Assembly (NCBI GenBank): GCA_933822405.4
Contig: CAKOGP040002091.1
Span: 367,889-431,888 of the forward strand
Reading direction: 5' to 3'
DNA from: Cylindrotheca closterium
Taxonomy: Eukaryota > Bacillariophyta > Bacillariophyceae > Bacillariales > Bacillariaceae
Length of the DNA: 64,000 bases
Shown here: positions 61,735 to 64,000 of the stretch, piece after piece
Position numbering within the stretch: the stretch's first letter is position 1
Layout of the letters: the number at the start of each line of letters is the position of its first letter
Notes under the pieces: generated by a model
What the model saw: only the letters and a program-made list of their open reading frames with translations
Told to the model about the DNA's origin: nothing
The model's database searches: none
Made by a program: the position numbers and the translations under genes

Positions 61735-62648
61735 ATGTCCACCCAACTCAGCAAGGCATACACAGGCGAGGACGTGAATGACCTAAAGTTCGACGTAGAG
61801 GCTCCAGAAGAACTTCCTAGTGATGAATTGGAGGATGAAGACGAAGAGCCAGTCAAGAATTCCCGTGGAATGATACTCCATGCAGTAATTGTGTCATCCT
61901 TGGCTATGATTGGATTATATGCTCTTACACTGGTCACCTTCGCTGGTACCACGCTGATGACTGCCGCTTTCGTTGCTTTTGGAGTCGGCGGCTGTGTGAT
62001 GGTGGCGGAAGTTAAATTGAGCAAGATGGACAGTAAGTTCCGTTGGCAAATTCTTCATGATACACACTGTTCAAGCACTCACGGTCATCTCCTTTCCCAC
62101 TCATTATGATTGCTATTATTATTATAGCATTCAGAACGATTCACAATAGATTGCGAAAGGATGTCAATGTCTTTGCCGGGGAAAACGTGAAGCTCACAAA
62201 AGCCAACGATGCGCTGAATTTGCAAGTATTCATGTTGAAGGAGAACGAACAGCGTTTCCAAGCACTAGCCGCAGAACAGAATTCAAATGTCCAAGATCTT
62301 GTAAAGCTTGTCAACGAAAATCAAAAGGTTATTGACGAAAAGAAAAAGTGCATCCGTGACGATATTATAGAGTCACTGATCAGCACCGCGTTTGAAGGAG
62401 AAAGAAGTCAGGATGGAGAGTTTTCTGACAGGGAAGTCAAGAGACTGGTTACTCGCCTGAAGAATATGCCCGCCGTGAAAATCAATGAAGAGATTCTCTC
62501 GCAAGTTTTGGACACAGATCGATCAGTCCTCGCGCTCATTGCGATTATTAGAGATCTGGATGTTGCAGGCGAACAAATTGGCGACACAATCTTTCTCATC
62601 GATGAGAACGATCCTGCATTGCTTGAAGACTTGACAGCTCATATGTAG
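61735..62648 (+). CDS. Membrane-anchored coiled-coil protein with EF-hand-like loop (family copy C)
   Basis: Two exons (61735-62032 and 62128-62648) give about 272 residues. The N-terminus is acidic (PSDELEDEDEEPVKN), followed by two TM helices (ILHAVIVSSLAMIGLYALTL; FAGTTLMTAAFVAFGVGGCV). A coiled coil, AFRTIHNRLRKDVNVFAGEN-like, follows in exon 2. The loop at 62400-62435 is ERSQDGEFSDRE: Asp5, Gly6, Phe8 and Glu12 are kept but positions 1 and 3 are Glu and Ser, so it is weakened against copy B. The helix VKRLVTRLKNMPAVKINEE matches copy B closely. The intron splits the TM part from the coiled coil, at a site equivalent to the intron 1 position of copy A. Confidence 0.82.
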
Positions 62649-63030
62649 AATGATTCGCTAATACATTTCGTATAGTATTATTATTAGCTACTATGCTGCC
62701 GTGCACATGTGCATGCTTTCNNNNNNNNNNNNNNNNNNNNNNNNNNNNNNNNNNNNNNNNNNNNNNNNNNNNNNNNNNNNNNNNNNNNNNNNNNNNNNNN
62801 NNNNNNNNNNNNNNNNNNNNNNNNNNNNNNNNNNNNNNNNNNNNNNNNNNNNNNNNNNNNNNNNNNNNNNNNNNNNNNNNNNNNNNNNNNNNNNNNNNNN
62901 NNNNNNNNNNNNNNNNNNNNNNNNNNNNNNNNNNNNNNNNNNNNNNNNNNNNNNNNNNNNNNNNNNNNNNNNNNNNNNNNNNNNNNNNNNNNCGAACCAT
63001 CGTATCATTGCGCCATTTCATTTATCTCCC
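62649..63030. other. Convergent region with assembly gap
   Basis: Bases 62721-62992 are N (272 bases). The sequence left of the gap is AT-rich 3' flank of copy C; to the right it abuts the stop of the last gene. No feature can be placed. Confidence 0.6.
62721..62992. other. Assembly gap (272 N)
   Basis: Unresolved bases between coiled-coil copy C and the ARM-like gene. Confidence 0.99.
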
Positions 63031-63804
63031 TCATGCAGCTGCTGCAGGTCGGTGGCATCCAAACGAAGTCACTCGATTTTGGGCGCAATCCTTGCTTCTC
63101 CTCCTACTGCAAATGGTACCAAAACAAAATCTCTCCAGAACGGACCGTCCGCTTGCTTTGCATTCCAAGCTATTGCTATTGGATGCTGATGCTAGTCCAT
63201 TCATCAAGTACGTGACAATTCTTTGGTGAACTTCCCGTGGGGGACACCTCTTCTTATAACATCCCATGTATTGACAGAAAGCCTGGTAGAGATCCATGGA
63301 ACCAGGATGCTCTTCGAGACCTTCCAGAATCAAATCAAAGAACCAGATAGATCGAATTACATGGGATGCCTTGAAATGGAAGATACCATGTTCTGCCAGC
63401 TTGGTCATTAGGAACAGGATTTTACTCAGAATGGTTGAATTCAGTCGATAAAATTCCAGAAACTCAAAAATACCCTTGACTCTTCCCATTCCATTGAATA
63501 CGCTGATCCAATGGCATCTGGATTCTTCGGCAATGGCAAAGAGTATTCGAAGTCCTTGGGCAATGTGTTCGGAGGAACATGTTCGGTCTAGAATTGCTTG
63601 GGCCATCATTTCAATACCATCATCCATGATAAAATCAAATTTGGATTCTTCCTTTTCGATTTCCTTGTTCACAATGAGAGATTGGAACATTGTCTCGATG
63701 ACCGAAGAACGAGAATAATCCTCCTGTCGCCGCAGTTTTCGAAGCAAGGTTGTGATATCTTCGGACTCGACACCGTTGGGGTGCATCGTATCGAATGTGT
63801 ACAT
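63031..63804 (-). CDS. Helical-repeat (ARM-like) protein, 3' end uncertain
   Basis: 257 residues in one open frame from the ATG at 63804. The sequence is strongly helical with repeat-like segments (IETMFQSLIVNKEIEKEESK, HIAQGLRILFAIAEESRCHW, GIFEFLEFYRLNSTILSKIL, SIWFFDLILEGLEEHPGSMD), resembling ARM/HEAT solenoids. The last ~50 residues are Ser/Arg-rich and poor in regular structure (SSSNSNSLECKASGR-type); they may be intron sequence read through, since a GTACTTG-type donor lies near 63210. The 272-base gap follows, so a 3' exon may be lost in it. No family name is justified. Confidence 0.55.
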   Translation of the reverse strand: MYTFDTMHPNGVESEDITTLLRKLRRQEDYSRSSVIETMFQSLIVNKEIEKEESKFDFIMDDGIEMMAQAILDRTCSSEHIAQGLRILFAIAEESRCHWISVFNGMGRVKGIFEFLEFYRLNSTILSKILFLMTKLAEHGIFHFKASHVIRSIWFFDLILEGLEEHPGSMDLYQAFCQYMGCYKKRCPPREVHQRIVTYLMNGLASASNSNSLECKASGRSVLERFCFGTICSRRRSKDCAQNRVTSFGCHRPAAAA

Positions 63805-64000
63805 TATCAGACTCTACCAGTTGAGGAATAGAATGCTTTTGGAAGCAAAACCGTCAATGGGATGACCGTATGGAAGGGTGGCGGAGGAGTGTTGGGAAAA
63901 TGTGAGGAAGAAGCAGTGGTGCACGTTGGCGATGATTGATGCGATATTTTTGGCAACGGTCAAATGTGTTGACCGACATCAGTCGATCGAGTCGATTAGA

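Noticed and set aside
1..64000. Mobile elements, CRISPR arrays, rRNA and tRNA genes
   Set aside because: I looked for transposase or reverse-transcriptase motifs, terminal repeats, regularly spaced repeats and cloverleaf-like sequences and saw none convincing; a tRNAscan-SE and RepeatMasker run would be decisive.

Overview
This looks like nuclear DNA from a diatom, probably a pennate. The genes are compact and carry few, short introns (71 to about 410 bp, GT-AG). At least seven predicted proteins start with a signal peptide followed by an ASAFAP-like cleavage site with Phe at +1 (AAAF, DAF, QAF, TSF), which is the bipartite import signal of secondary red plastids. The window also holds a plastid-type multidomain acetyl-CoA carboxylase and a family of secreted LRR proteins, one with a silaffin-like lysine-rich stretch. 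There are two assembly gaps (31613-31687 and 62721-62992). I see no transposase, reverse transcriptase, CRISPR array, rRNA or convincing tRNA. Introns were placed by eye from splice sites and reading-frame continuity.

Layout: 0.7-1.8 kb, a membrane coiled-coil protein (copy A of a family that returns at 60.5-62.6 kb). 2.5-9.1 kb: phosphomannose isomerase, a small Pro-rich protein, two plastid-targeted proteins (one unknown, one histidine phosphatase) and a plastid-directed MFS transporter. 9.3-16 kb: a single-pass membrane protein overlapping tail-to-tail with an NmrA-like Rossmann protein, a membrane-anchored patatin-like protein, a small one-TM protein and a plastid zinc-ribbon membrane protein. 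16-24 kb: a Lys-rich membrane protein with three WE-x-V motifs, a seven-TM receptor-like protein, an unknown three-exon protein and a plastid polyprenyl diphosphate synthase. 24-33 kb: a small basic protein, a J-domain protein, a MYND zinc-finger protein, a UDP-glucuronate 4-epimerase-like protein and a divergent actin-like protein. 33-52 kb: exportin-T, ALG2, ACC1, a steroid-reductase-like membrane protein, a CAMK-type kinase, a plastid thioredoxin-fold protein and the U6 snRNA processing enzyme USB1. 52-60 kb: three paralogous secreted LRR proteins. 60-64 kb: a head-to-head pair of EF-hand/coiled-coil membrane proteins (copies B and C), a gap, and a helical-repeat protein.

Most genes are housekeeping and unrelated to each other, as expected in a eukaryotic chromosome. 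PMI, ALG2 and the epimerase all act in sugar-nucleotide or glycan synthesis. ACC1, the prenyl synthase, the MFS carrier and the zinc-ribbon protein act in or at the plastid. The least-described material is the 52-63 kb block (LRR paralogs beside an EF-hand/coiled-coil membrane family) together with its distant relative at 0.7 kb.
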